A stretch of 34,289 bases of DNA from Actinomycetes bacterium (GTDB lineage Bacteria > Actinomycetota > Acidimicrobiia > Acidimicrobiales > Bog-793), in assembly GCA_021791795.1 (NCBI GenBank), contig JAJYVX010000009.1:1-34289 (forward strand). The letters are read 5' to 3'. A model generated the notes under the pieces. The model had not been told where the DNA came from. It saw only the letters and a program-made list of their open reading frames with translations, and did not search any database. Of this stretch, positions 18,550-26,960 are shown piece after piece; position 1 is the stretch's first letter, and every line of letters begins with the position of its first letter. The position numbers were made by a program, and so were the translations under genes.

Positions 18550-19260
18550 TCAGAGGAGTCTCAACCCCCCGGCCTCGAGGCGGTAGGCGCGACCGCACTG
18601 CTCGATGACGTCGGGATCGTGCGTCGCCAGCACGACTGCGGCGCCAGCGGCGGCGCACGTCTGGATCAGATGGATGACAAGGTCGCGGTTCGATGCGTCG
18701 AGCTCGGTCGTCGGCTCGTCGGCCACGAGGATGTGCGGGTACAAGGCGAGCGCACGGGCAACGGCTATCCGCTGGCGTTGACCACCCGAGAGCTCCGTCG
18801 CCGGGCGGTTCACAGCGGTCTCGAGGCCGACACTCGCGAGCGACGTGAGAGAACGGCGCTCGACCTCTGCTGGCGGGACCCGGCGCGCCTGCAGGGGGAA
18901 GGCGACGTTCTCGGCGGCGGTGAGGTGGGGGACGAGCGCGAGAGTCTGGGGGACGTAGCCGATGTGAGGGGGGTCTGACCTCTCCGCCCCAACCGGGTCG
19001 GACATCTCGCGGCTCTCGCCTGACAGCAGGTCTACGCTTCCGGCGTCTGGTCTCTCGAGCTTCGCGAGCAGCATGAGAAGTGCCGTCTTCCCCGACCCCG
19101 AAGGGCCGGTCACGGCCGTGACGATGCCGGGCTCGACGTCGAGGTCCGCCCCGGTGAGGAGCTCCCGGTCGCCCCGTTTCACGAAGAGGGACCGCGCCAC
19201 GAGCCGGTAACGGACGCTGTGCACGCTCGCCGAGATGTCCGCTGCGAGTTGGGTGCTCAC
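18550..19260 (-). CDS. ABC transporter ATP-binding protein (second ATPase of the FtsX-type system)
   Basis: A 236-residue LolD/MacB-like ATPase. Walker A is GPSGSGKT (near residue 54), the Q-loop region is IGYVPQTLALVPHLTAAENV, the ABC signature is LSGGQRQRIAVARAL, Walker B is ILVADEPT, and the switch histidine is in LATHDPDVI. All catalytic elements are present. The GTG start at 19260 overlaps the stop of the preceding ATPase gene by 4 nt (GTGA), so the two are translationally coupled. With the large permease upstream this gives one double-FtsX permease and two different ATPases, which could assemble as an asymmetric pair. The substrate is unknown. Such systems move lipoproteins, lipids, peptides or act mechanically rather than as pumps. 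Confidence 0.93.
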   Translation of the reverse strand: MSTQLAADISASVHSVRYRLVARSLFVKRGDRELLTGADLDVEPGIVTAVTGPSGSGKTALLMLLAKLERPDAGSVDLLSGESREMSDPVGAERSDPPHIGYVPQTLALVPHLTAAENVAFPLQARRVPPAEVERRSLTSLASVGLETAVNRPATELSGGQRQRIAVARALALYPHILVADEPTTELDASNRDLVIHLIQTCAAAGAAVVLATHDPDVIEQCGRAYRLEAGGLRLL

Positions 19261-20201
19261 CCGTGCTCTTCTCCCTCGTCGGTACCCACGAGTTGTTCCA
19301 TGTCGGCGTTCCGCAGGTCCACCCCGTCCACGTGCCGGACCAGGCGCACGAGGGTGTCAGGTGGCAGGACGTCCAGTATCTCGGGCGGCAGCTGGATCGT
19401 TCCGTCGCGGGCGACCACCGCATACTGGCTGCCGTGACGTCCCTCCGCACCGACCCTTCCGTCGCGGATGGTCACAGTGCGGGCGATGGACGCAGCGAGA
19501 TCAGGGTCGTGGGTCACGAGCACGATCGTCGCCATCGTCTCGCGGTGCAGGTCGTGCAGGGCGCGGGTCACCCGATCCCGCCCGAAGATGTCGAGCTGGC
19601 TGGTCGGTTCATCGACGAGGAGGAGCCTGCCGCCACCCGAAGCGCCCGTCGCGATGGCGACGACCTGCTGCTCGCCGCCCGACAGGACCGACACCGGCCG
19701 GTCGGCGCTCTGTCGCAGCCCGAGGAGATCGAGCAGGTCACCGACCGCCATCTGGGGCCGAGTCCCGTAAGCCTCCGCTCCGGTGCGTGCGAACTCGACG
19801 TTCTCGGCCACGGTGGCATAGGGCAGCAAGTTCGCGAGGGGGTCCTGCATGACGATCCCGACGTCCACGGCCCGGTATTTGCGCAGCTCGGTGGGCGACA
19901 TACGGCCGACGTCGCGCCCACCGACGAGTGCTCGGCCGGCCGACTGCCGCAGGATTCCGGCGAGGATCTTCAAGAGGGTCGACTTGCCCATGCCCGAGGG
20001 TCCGAGCAAGGCCACGATCTCTCCGGCGTCGATGTCGAGGTCCACTCCGCGCAGTGCCACGACGTCGTTGTCAGGGAGGTGATAGAGGTGGACGAGAGAG
20101 ATGCACTCGACGGCGAGGCCGGGCTCCGGCGGCGCGTCTGCCACCGCGTCGCCCACCGTCTCGATGATCGCGGCGCCCCCCATGGGGATGTCCGCTGTCA
20201 T
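19257..20201 (-). CDS. ABC transporter ATP-binding protein (first ATPase, long form)
   Basis: A 314-residue ATPase of the LolD/MacB type. Walker A is GPSGMGKST, the Q-loop segment is VGIVMQDPLANLLPYATVAENV, the signature is VLSGGEQQVVAIATGAS, Walker B is RLLLVDEPTSQLD, and the H-loop is LVTHDPDLA. It is about 80 residues longer than its partner. The extra sequence is an N-terminal arm of some 30 residues and a C-terminal extension after residue 230 (DGRVGAEGRHGSQYAVVARDGTIQLPPEIL) that ends acidic (TDEGEEHG). It starts 22 bp after the permease stop and overlaps the next ATPase by 4 nt, so the three genes form one operon. Two variant ATPases serving one permease are unusual compared with single-ATPase MacB systems. 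Confidence 0.93.
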   Translation of the reverse strand: MTADIPMGGAAIIETVGDAVADAPPEPGLAVECISLVHLYHLPDNDVVALRGVDLDIDAGEIVALLGPSGMGKSTLLKILAGILRQSAGRALVGGRDVGRMSPTELRKYRAVDVGIVMQDPLANLLPYATVAENVEFARTGAEAYGTRPQMAVGDLLDLLGLRQSADRPVSVLSGGEQQVVAIATGASGGGRLLLVDEPTSQLDIFGRDRVTRALHDLHRETMATIVLVTHDPDLAASIARTVTIRDGRVGAEGRHGSQYAVVARDGTIQLPPEILDVLPPDTLVRLVRHVDGVDLRNADMEQLVGTDEGEEHG

Positions 20202-20223
20202 ACAGGTGGCGTCCCCGGCCGCC

Positions 20224-23200
20224 TCATGGCTGCAGCCTCAACTGGTCCGGACGCACTCGCCTCCCAATGATCTGGGCAGAGACCAACGCTGCCCCGACGA
20301 GGAGTGCGAGCACGACGAGAGCGCTCAAGAACACCGTGGCCCACGGGATCGCCAGGTCGAGCGGCGGGCCGATCCTGCCCGGCACGAACTCTGGCAGCTG
20401 AGGCAGGGCGAGAGCTGTTCCGATTATTCCGGCGATGAGCCCGAGGATGGCTCCCATGAGCGAGACCATGAGGGCCTCGAGCACGAACGAGCGACGGAGG
20501 TCACGCCTGGACACGCCCGACGCCATCAATCCCGCTACCTCGATCGCCCTCCGCCGCGCGCTCGCGGTGAGGACGAAGAGAAGAGCAGCCGTCGCGAGCA
20601 CGATGCCGGCGATCGCAGTGACCGAGAAGAGGTCGAAGCCGAGCGACGGTCCTGAGCGTTTGAGCGAGTTGAGGACGGACGAGGCGAGCCGCGTGCCTGT
20701 CACCTGGATGCCGTCAGCCGCAAGGTGGGAGAGGAACTTCTGCGACGGCGGCTGCGTCGTCCAGATCTGGAAGGTGGTCCCGGCCGGCGCTCCCGTCTGG
20801 ACACGCTCGAGGATGCCGAGGTCGATGAGGGCGCCGCTGCTGCCGATCTCCGGCAGAGCGCTGACCGACGCCACCTCCTCTGTCGTGACCTCGTTCTGGT
20901 CCAAGCCGAGGGCGGCATACTCGCCGGGCTTCTGAGCGTTCGTGCTGTTCGCCATGTAGGCCGGCGTCAGCACCGCCGGGACAAGCGCAGGCGCGGAGAC
21001 CGGCACGATCGTCGGTGAGCCTCCCGCTAACAGGTTCATCGAAGCCGTGACGCCGTTCGCGCCCTGTGTCAGGCTCGTGGCACCTCCGCCTTGCCAATCC
21101 TTCGGGCGCGTGAACCCGGTGACCACCGGCGTCGAGCCGACTGCGAGCGAACCCAGCCGGAGCGTGACATCCGCTGCCGCCGGATCGGGTCGCGGGCCGG
21201 CAGCCCAGTAGACGACAAAGCCGTCCAGCCTGCACCCAGACGGGCAGTCTCCGGCGAGGGAAGCGGTGTACCTGTGGCTACCGGGGCGGAGGTTGCCGAA
21301 GTCGACGTGCGTCTCGACGAAGTAGCGGCTGTTGAACAAGGTGACTTGGAGGTCAGGTGGAGGCGAGACCGCCGTCGCCAGGTCGGCCGTCAGCACGATT
21401 TTGTTCCCCGGTGGGACCGTGCGCTCGGGGAGCAGGCTCGGGGCGAGCTCGTCGGCCAGCCGCTGCTCGCTCACCGATGAGAAGCCCGCGGGCCACGAGA
21501 CCACCGACGGGAGGCGCGCGGCGTCGACGGCGAGCGTCTCGCCGTACGAGGCCCTGACGTCAACCGCGGCCATCGCGGGCGCGCTGCCCCTGTCGGCCGC
21601 CCTGACAGCCTTCAAGAAATCGACGCCCGGCCGAACCTGGGCGGAGAGGACCACCGGCGCTCCGACAGTGAACCGTGCCTGCATGGCGTAGTTGCGTTGT
21701 GAGACCGACAGGCCTGCGACGGAGAAGACGAGCAGCCCGGCGGCTATCGCAGGCACCACCGCCCGGCGCGCCATCACGTCCCTCCGGCTCACGCTTCTGG
21801 CGGCGAGTCCGAGAGCCACCCGATGGGACCAGCGCGTCGCCGACTCGAAGCCACGAGCCAGATACGGGAGGAGGCGAGAGCCGAGGATGCCGATCCCGAG
21901 GGCGAGAAGTCCCGGCCCGGCGACCGCAAGCGGGTCGCTCGTCACCGAGCGTCCGGACCCGCGGTTCGCGACGAGGTCGGCGATGGCACCGGCCGCGAGC
22001 GCGATTCCCAAGGCGTCGACCACGGCGGCGTTCCGGCTGCGCCGCCTGACGGACGCCTCCTGGGCATCCTGCCCGTAGCCGGTCCTCAACAACGACACCG
22101 ACGCGAGCGCCGCGGCGCAGACGCCGGCCACGAAGGCCACGAGGGCGGCCACGAAGACGAGCAGGTCGGGCGTCGGCGCCCCCACTCCGAGGACTGCCAG
22201 GGAAAGCCCGGACACCGCCAGCCAGCCGAGTCCGATGCCGGCGGGCAGAGCCGCGAGGAGAAGGAAGAGCGGCTCACGCATGACGAGCGTGGCGATCCGC
22301 CCCGGCGGCAGGCCCCGGAGCTCGGCAACGCGAACGTCGCCGGACCTGAGCGAACCGGACTCGCGGGCGACGGCGAAGAGAACGAGCAGGGCGAGCAGGA
22401 GCAGCTGAAGCGTCACGAGAAGGACGATCGACCCTGCCGAGCTCTCCTCGCCCTGGTCGGCACCGAGGAGCGAGGGCAGGTTGCTGCCCGCGTTGACCGA
22501 ATACTGCGGCTGGACGCTGCCTTCCCAGGCCGAGAGCGAGGCGAGGAGGCTCGGGATGCCAGGAGCAGACACGAGCTGCGGGCGGAGCGGTATCTCGGCC
22601 CAGTTGGTAGGCGGCAGCACCCTTGCGAGACGGGCTGCGCCTGCCGGCGACACGAAGCCCGAGTCCAGCTCCTCCCCGCTCCCCTTCGGCCCGGGCTGGC
22701 CGTACAGGAAGAAGTCGTTGCCCCACCACTCGGGAGCTGCCGCATTCCCCGGCGTGTAGATGCCGGACACCTCGAGATGGAAGTGAGGCACCGGGGAAGG
22801 CAGGCCGTTCGGCGGTTTTCCCGGCCGCCAGACGTCGAGGACGCTCCCGACGTGCGCCTTCAGCTGGCTCGCCGACCGGGTGCTCAAGATCACGTCCTCG
22901 GCGCTCGACGGGCAGTGCCCGGCGACGAGGTGGAGGTACGGGCAGGCATTGCTGCGCGACACGAGTGACACCGCGTCTGCCCTGCCCGCGACCGGGCTGA
23001 AGAAGAAGCCCGCAAGGTCGCTCGTGATGATCGGTGTCCCGAAGAGCTGCGACGGCCCGGTTCCGGCGCCTCCCGGGATGCTCGAAGTGGCCGCCAGCAG
23101 CTCCGAGGGTGTGGGCTGCGCCGCCACTGCACCGTTGAGCGTGATGCCCGAGAGCCTTGGCGGCACGTTCGTGAGTGACGTGGTGACGATCGACTGGTTC

Positions 23201-23391
23201 GCCGCCGACAGGTAGAGCGGCCCGGCCGCGGCGGCAGCGACAGCCACTGTGGCGACAAGGAAGAACGCCACGGAAGAGCTGAGGCGCCAGGCGATGGCAC
23301 GCCACAGCAGGCGCGAATGTTGCTCACCGTGCACCGGGCCGTGGGGCACGCCGCCGGCCCGTGAATGGCGGGACGTGCCGCTCCACGTCAT
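20224..23391 (-). CDS. ABC transporter permease with two FtsX domains
   Basis: A 1055-residue membrane protein of the FtsX/MacB_PCD superfamily. A first helix near residues 37-58 (SSVAFFLVATVAVAAAAAGP) leads into a large extracytoplasmic domain. A group of helices follows from about residue 318 (GSIVLLVTLQLLLLALLVLFA) to 580. A second extracytoplasmic domain covers about 600-920, and three C-terminal helices (LFSVTAIAGIVLATAALLFVL, ALMVSLMGAILGLIAGIIGTA, TVFLSALVVLALLVGAALV) match the FtsX core. FtsX cytoplasmic coupling motifs are visible in RRRAIEVAGLMASGVSRRDLRRSFVLEAL. It heads the three-gene ABC operon, with the two ATPases directly downstream. A -10-like TACATT lies 11 nt before the ATG. 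The substrate cannot be read from the sequence. Confidence 0.9.
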   Translation of the reverse strand: MTWSGTSRHSRAGGVPHGPVHGEQHSRLLWRAIAWRLSSSVAFFLVATVAVAAAAAGPLYLSAANQSIVTTSLTNVPPRLSGITLNGAVAAQPTPSELLAATSSIPGGAGTGPSQLFGTPIITSDLAGFFFSPVAGRADAVSLVSRSNACPYLHLVAGHCPSSAEDVILSTRSASQLKAHVGSVLDVWRPGKPPNGLPSPVPHFHLEVSGIYTPGNAAAPEWWGNDFFLYGQPGPKGSGEELDSGFVSPAGAARLARVLPPTNWAEIPLRPQLVSAPGIPSLLASLSAWEGSVQPQYSVNAGSNLPSLLGADQGEESSAGSIVLLVTLQLLLLALLVLFAVARESGSLRSGDVRVAELRGLPPGRIATLVMREPLFLLLAALPAGIGLGWLAVSGLSLAVLGVGAPTPDLLVFVAALVAFVAGVCAAALASVSLLRTGYGQDAQEASVRRRSRNAAVVDALGIALAAGAIADLVANRGSGRSVTSDPLAVAGPGLLALGIGILGSRLLPYLARGFESATRWSHRVALGLAARSVSRRDVMARRAVVPAIAAGLLVFSVAGLSVSQRNYAMQARFTVGAPVVLSAQVRPGVDFLKAVRAADRGSAPAMAAVDVRASYGETLAVDAARLPSVVSWPAGFSSVSEQRLADELAPSLLPERTVPPGNKIVLTADLATAVSPPPDLQVTLFNSRYFVETHVDFGNLRPGSHRYTASLAGDCPSGCRLDGFVVYWAAGPRPDPAAADVTLRLGSLAVGSTPVVTGFTRPKDWQGGGATSLTQGANGVTASMNLLAGGSPTIVPVSAPALVPAVLTPAYMANSTNAQKPGEYAALGLDQNEVTTEEVASVSALPEIGSSGALIDLGILERVQTGAPAGTTFQIWTTQPPSQKFLSHLAADGIQVTGTRLASSVLNSLKRSGPSLGFDLFSVTAIAGIVLATAALLFVLTASARRRAIEVAGLMASGVSRRDLRRSFVLEALMVSLMGAILGLIAGIIGTALALPQLPEFVPGRIGPPLDLAIPWATVFLSALVVLALLVGAALVSAQIIGRRVRPDQLRLQP

Positions 23392-23475
23392 AACGGATTC
23401 GTAATGTAGTGCACAGCCCTTTGGCTCACTGGGCGGTAGTCCGACAGGCGGGATGTCGTGCGTTCGGTCGTGCGC

Positions 23476-26400
23476 TCAATGGAAGTCACTCGAGCGTACC
23501 GAGAGGAGGTCGGCCCTCACGTCCTCCAAGTGTTCCGCCAGGAGGTTCGCAGCCGATGGCGCGTCCGGATGCGCCGAGATCGCACGCTCGAGCCGGCCGC
23601 GGACGAGCATGACCACGGCTGAGCGGGCGACCTTCCGGTAGCGGACCCAGAGCCCCGCGGAGCAGATGACGTTGAGGAGGCCGGTCTCGTCCTCGAGGTT
23701 GATGAACGTCGTCCCACCTGCCGTCGCTGGCCGTTGGCGGTGGGTGACGATGCCGGCAACCGTGACACGCTCCCCGTCGGACATCCCAAGGATGGCCGAG
23801 ATGGGCACCGCCCCCCTCCCTTCGAGATCGGCACGGAGGAACGACATCGGCGAGCTGTCCGGCGAGAGACCGAGCGTCCGAAGGTCGGCCGACATCTCCT
23901 CGAGCAGATCCATCGCCGGGAGCGGTGGGGCGACCACCCCCGGCACGGTTCCCGGCAAGCGGTCCGGCGTCGACTCCGAGGCCGCGCCCGCCGCCCAGAG
24001 CGCCTCCCGCCTCGGCATGAGGCACGCCAGAGCACCTGCAGTCGCCAGGGCTTCGAGCGCCTTCCGCCCGGCGCCCGACCTGCGCGCCACCTCCTCGATG
24101 CTCTCGTACGGCTTCTCCGAGGCGATCCTCTCGGCGAGGTCCTCCCCGACCCCCTTCACCGATCCGATCCCGAGCCGGACGGCCGGAGCGCGGTCCGCCT
24201 GCGAGAGCGGTTCCAACGAAGCGCTCGCTGCGCTCCTGTTCACATCGGGTGCGCGGACTACGACACCGTGCCTGCGAGCGTCGGCCACGAGAGTGTGCGG
24301 CGCCCAGAAGCCCATCGGTTGGGAGTTGAGCAGTGCCGCCAAGAAACCCGCCGGGTACCTCAACTTGAGCCACGCGCTCACATACACGAGGTAGGCGAAC
24401 GAGACCGAATGGCTCTCAGGGAAGCCGAAGTTGGCGAAGGCACGCAATTTGTCCCAGATCTCCTCGGCCGTCTCGCCCGTGATCCCGTGCTCGGCCATGC
24501 CGCCGAAGAGGCGCTCCCGGAGGCGTTCCATGCGGGCGGCCGACCGCTTCGAGCCCATCGCTTGGCGGAGCTGGTCGGCCTCCGAGGCGGAGAAACCGGC
24601 CGCGTCGATCGCCATCTGCATGAGCTGCTCCTGGAAGAGCGGCACGCCGAGCGTCTTCTTCAAGCTCTTCTCGAAGACGGGATGGATGTAGGTGACGGGC
24701 TCCTCGCCGTTGCGCCGGCGGATGTACGGGTGGACCGAACCCCCCTGTATCGGCCCCGGCCGTATGAGGGCCACCTCGACGACGAGATCGTAGAAGTCCT
24801 TCGGCTTGAGCCTGGGCAGGGTCGCCATCTGTGCTCTCGACTCGACCTGGAAGACACCAACCGAGTCGCCCCGGCAGAGCATCTCGTAGACCTCTTTCTC
24901 CTGTGGGATGTCGGCGAGGTCGAGCTCGGTGCCGTGGTAGGAGCGCACGGTGTCGACGGCGCGGTGGATCGCCTCGAGCATCCCGAGCCCGAGGAGGTCG
25001 AACTTGACGAGGCCGACCGTCGCGCAGTCGTCCTTGTCCCACTGGAGGACGGTCCGGCCCTCCATGCGCGCCCACTCGACGGGGCAGACCTCGGCGACCG
25101 GGCGGTCGCAGATGACCATCCCGCCGGGATGGATGCCGAGATGGCGAGGGAAGCCTTCGAGCTCGGTGGCGGTCGCGAGCACCTGAAGGGGGATGCCGAG
25201 CTCGGCGACCGCCTCGGCTGCCCTTCCCGGGAGCGTCCAGGGCTGCGAGCCCGGTTCCCGGGCGACGTCGTCCCGGCCGGGGCGGGCGAGCATGCGGCGC
25301 CCAGCCGTGGAGGAGTGGGCGGGGCGGGAGGCTTCGTGGCGCTGTAGCTCACGGGCGACGGCACCCGACCACCACGACCAGTGGCCGCTGCGCTCGCCGG
25401 TGTTGACGTGGCGTCGGCCGCCGAGTGCGCTCCAGCCCTCGATCTGCTTGGACCAGGCTTCCACCTGCCCCTCCGGGTGGCCGAACGCCTTCCCCGTGTC
25501 CCTTATGGCAGAACGTGCCCTGTAGGTGACGACCACGGCGACGAGGGCAGCGCACTCTCGCCCGTAGCGCTCGTAGACGTACTGGATGACCTCCTCTCTC
25601 CGGCCGCTCTCTATGTCGACGTCGATGTCGGGCGGGCCGTCCCGTTCCGGCGAGAGGAAGCGTTCGAAGAGGAGGCCGAGCTTCACGGCATCCGCGTTCG
25701 TTATGCCGAGGACGAAGCAGACGGCCGAGCTGGCGGCCGACCCTCTCCCTTGGCAGTAGATGTCGTTGCGGCGGCAGAACTCGACGATGTCCCAGACGAC
25801 GAGGAAGTAGCCGGGGAAGCCCAGTTGCTCGATCATGTCGAGCTCGTGGTCGAGCTGCTGCCAGGCACCTCTCACTTTCTCGGCGTCGCGGGTGCCGTAG
25901 CGGCGGACCGCCCTCTCGTAGACGAGGGAGCGTAGGAAGGACATCTCCGTCTCGCCTGGTGGGAGGGGGAAGTCGGGGAGCTTCGGGGCGACGAGCTTCA
26001 GGTCGAAGGCGCTCGCCTGCCCCAGCTCCGCCGCCGTCTCCACCGCGCCGGGATACCTGGCGAAGCGCCTCAGTTGCTCGCCTCCCGCACGGAGGTGTGC
26101 CATCCCGGCGGCGGGCAGGTAGCCGTCGAGGTCGTCGAGCGGCATACCTGACCGGATCGCCTGGACGACCGTCGCGAGGCGGCGGTCGGCCGGAGTGGCG
26201 TAGTGGACGATGTTCGTGGCGACGATGCCGAGGTCGCGCCGGACGGCGAGCTCGGCGAGAGCGTCGTTGCGGGCGGAGTCGAGTGGATCGCCGTGGTCCC
26301 ACAGCTCCATGAACACGTTCTCGCGCCCGAAGTAGGCGACTAGGCGGTCGAGCTCGCGGGCCGCAGCCGCCGGCCCGGCCTCGAGGAGCGCCGCAGGGAC

Positions 26401-26871
26401 TGCCCCCTTCCGGCAGCCGGTGAGGACGCTCAGGTGGCCGCCGGAAAGCTCGGCGATGCGGCCGAGGTGGTGGGCCGGCCGCCCCTTCTCCTTACCGGCG
26501 AGGTTCCCCTCGCTGAGGGCGCGGGCAAGCCTTCTGTAGCCGAGCGGGTCCTTCGCGAGGACGAGGAGGTGTGCACCTCCCGGATCTGGGACCCGCGTAC
26601 GGGAAGGGGCCTTCCCTGCGGCACTCCCGCCTCCGCCGGCCCCACCCTGTGGCCCGAGTGTCAGCTCGGCTCCGTAGACGGCCCTCGTCCCGGACTCTCG
26701 TGTCGCCTCGAAGAAACGGACCACCCCGTAGAGCCCGTCGTGGTCCGTGAGCGCCAGTGCCTCGAGGCCGAGCCGGGATGCTTCGGCGACGAGCTCTTCG
26801 GGATGCGATGCGCCGTCGAGGAAGCTGAAGCTCGAGTGGCAGTGCAACTCGGCGTAGGGGACGGTGCCCAT
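23476..26871 (-). CDS. dnaE2: Error-prone DNA polymerase III alpha subunit DnaE2 (ImuC)
   Basis: A C-family polymerase for translesion synthesis and damage-induced mutagenesis, usually acting with ImuA'/ImuB and the beta clamp. The 1131-residue protein begins with a PHP domain (YAELHCHSSFSFLDGASHPEEL, LALTDHDGLYG, AVYGAEL) typical of DnaE2. The polymerase core has GRGSAASSAVCFVLGITNAD, the catalytic aspartates in PDIDVDIE (Asp416 and Asp418) and KFDLLGLGMLEA (Asp625), then VGVFQVESRAQM and FQEQLMQMAIDAAGFS. A helix-hairpin-helix and OB-fold follow, ending near residue 1090. An insert of about 70 residues (about 481-550, Arg/Ser/Gly-rich) sits before ELEGFPRHLGIHPGGMV and makes the protein longer than usual. 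A LexA-type palindrome precedes the gene. There is no imuA/imuB nearby. The ATG at 26871 has no ribosome binding site but a -10 element 7 nt upstream. Confidence 0.95.
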   Translation of the reverse strand: MGTVPYAELHCHSSFSFLDGASHPEELVAEASRLGLEALALTDHDGLYGVVRFFEATRESGTRAVYGAELTLGPQGGAGGGGSAAGKAPSRTRVPDPGGAHLLVLAKDPLGYRRLARALSEGNLAGKEKGRPAHHLGRIAELSGGHLSVLTGCRKGAVPAALLEAGPAAAARELDRLVAYFGRENVFMELWDHGDPLDSARNDALAELAVRRDLGIVATNIVHYATPADRRLATVVQAIRSGMPLDDLDGYLPAAGMAHLRAGGEQLRRFARYPGAVETAAELGQASAFDLKLVAPKLPDFPLPPGETEMSFLRSLVYERAVRRYGTRDAEKVRGAWQQLDHELDMIEQLGFPGYFLVVWDIVEFCRRNDIYCQGRGSAASSAVCFVLGITNADAVKLGLLFERFLSPERDGPPDIDVDIESGRREEVIQYVYERYGRECAALVAVVVTYRARSAIRDTGKAFGHPEGQVEAWSKQIEGWSALGGRRHVNTGERSGHWSWWSGAVARELQRHEASRPAHSSTAGRRMLARPGRDDVAREPGSQPWTLPGRAAEAVAELGIPLQVLATATELEGFPRHLGIHPGGMVICDRPVAEVCPVEWARMEGRTVLQWDKDDCATVGLVKFDLLGLGMLEAIHRAVDTVRSYHGTELDLADIPQEKEVYEMLCRGDSVGVFQVESRAQMATLPRLKPKDFYDLVVEVALIRPGPIQGGSVHPYIRRRNGEEPVTYIHPVFEKSLKKTLGVPLFQEQLMQMAIDAAGFSASEADQLRQAMGSKRSAARMERLRERLFGGMAEHGITGETAEEIWDKLRAFANFGFPESHSVSFAYLVYVSAWLKLRYPAGFLAALLNSQPMGFWAPHTLVADARRHGVVVRAPDVNRSAASASLEPLSQADRAPAVRLGIGSVKGVGEDLAERIASEKPYESIEEVARRSGAGRKALEALATAGALACLMPRREALWAAGAASESTPDRLPGTVPGVVAPPLPAMDLLEEMSADLRTLGLSPDSSPMSFLRADLEGRGAVPISAILGMSDGERVTVAGIVTHRQRPATAGGTTFINLEDETGLLNVICSAGLWVRYRKVARSAVVMLVRGRLERAISAHPDAPSAANLLAEHLEDVRADLLSVRSSDFH

Positions 26872-26878
26872 GCACGCG

Positions 26879-26884
26879 AGGATA
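26879..26884 (-). promoter_or_regulatory. Putative -10 element of dnaE2 (leaderless)
   Basis: On the minus strand TATCCT ends 7 nt before the dnaE2 ATG, placing the transcription start at or next to the start codon. The LexA-type box begins 11 bp upstream of it and would cover the -35 region, so bound repressor would block polymerase. Confidence 0.5.
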
Positions 26885-26895
26885 ACCTCGTTGTA

Positions 26896-26909
26896 CGAAC
26901 ATATGTTCG
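26896..26909. promoter_or_regulatory. LexA (SOS) box of dnaE2
   Basis: CGAACATATGTTCG is a perfect 14-bp palindrome and an exact fit to the actinobacterial/Gram-positive SOS box core CGAAC-N4-GTTCG. It lies 24 bp upstream of the dnaE2 start. DnaE2 is a classic SOS gene, so position and target agree. Confidence 0.93.
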
Positions 26910-26960
26910 AGCCACCTACGCCGGAACGCCCTCACGTCCGAGCGCCGCCCCCGGGTTCGC

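Noticed and set aside
23476-26871. Replicative DnaE1 rather than DnaE2
   Set aside because: The N-terminal PHP signature, the length and the SOS box all fit the error-prone DnaE2 class.
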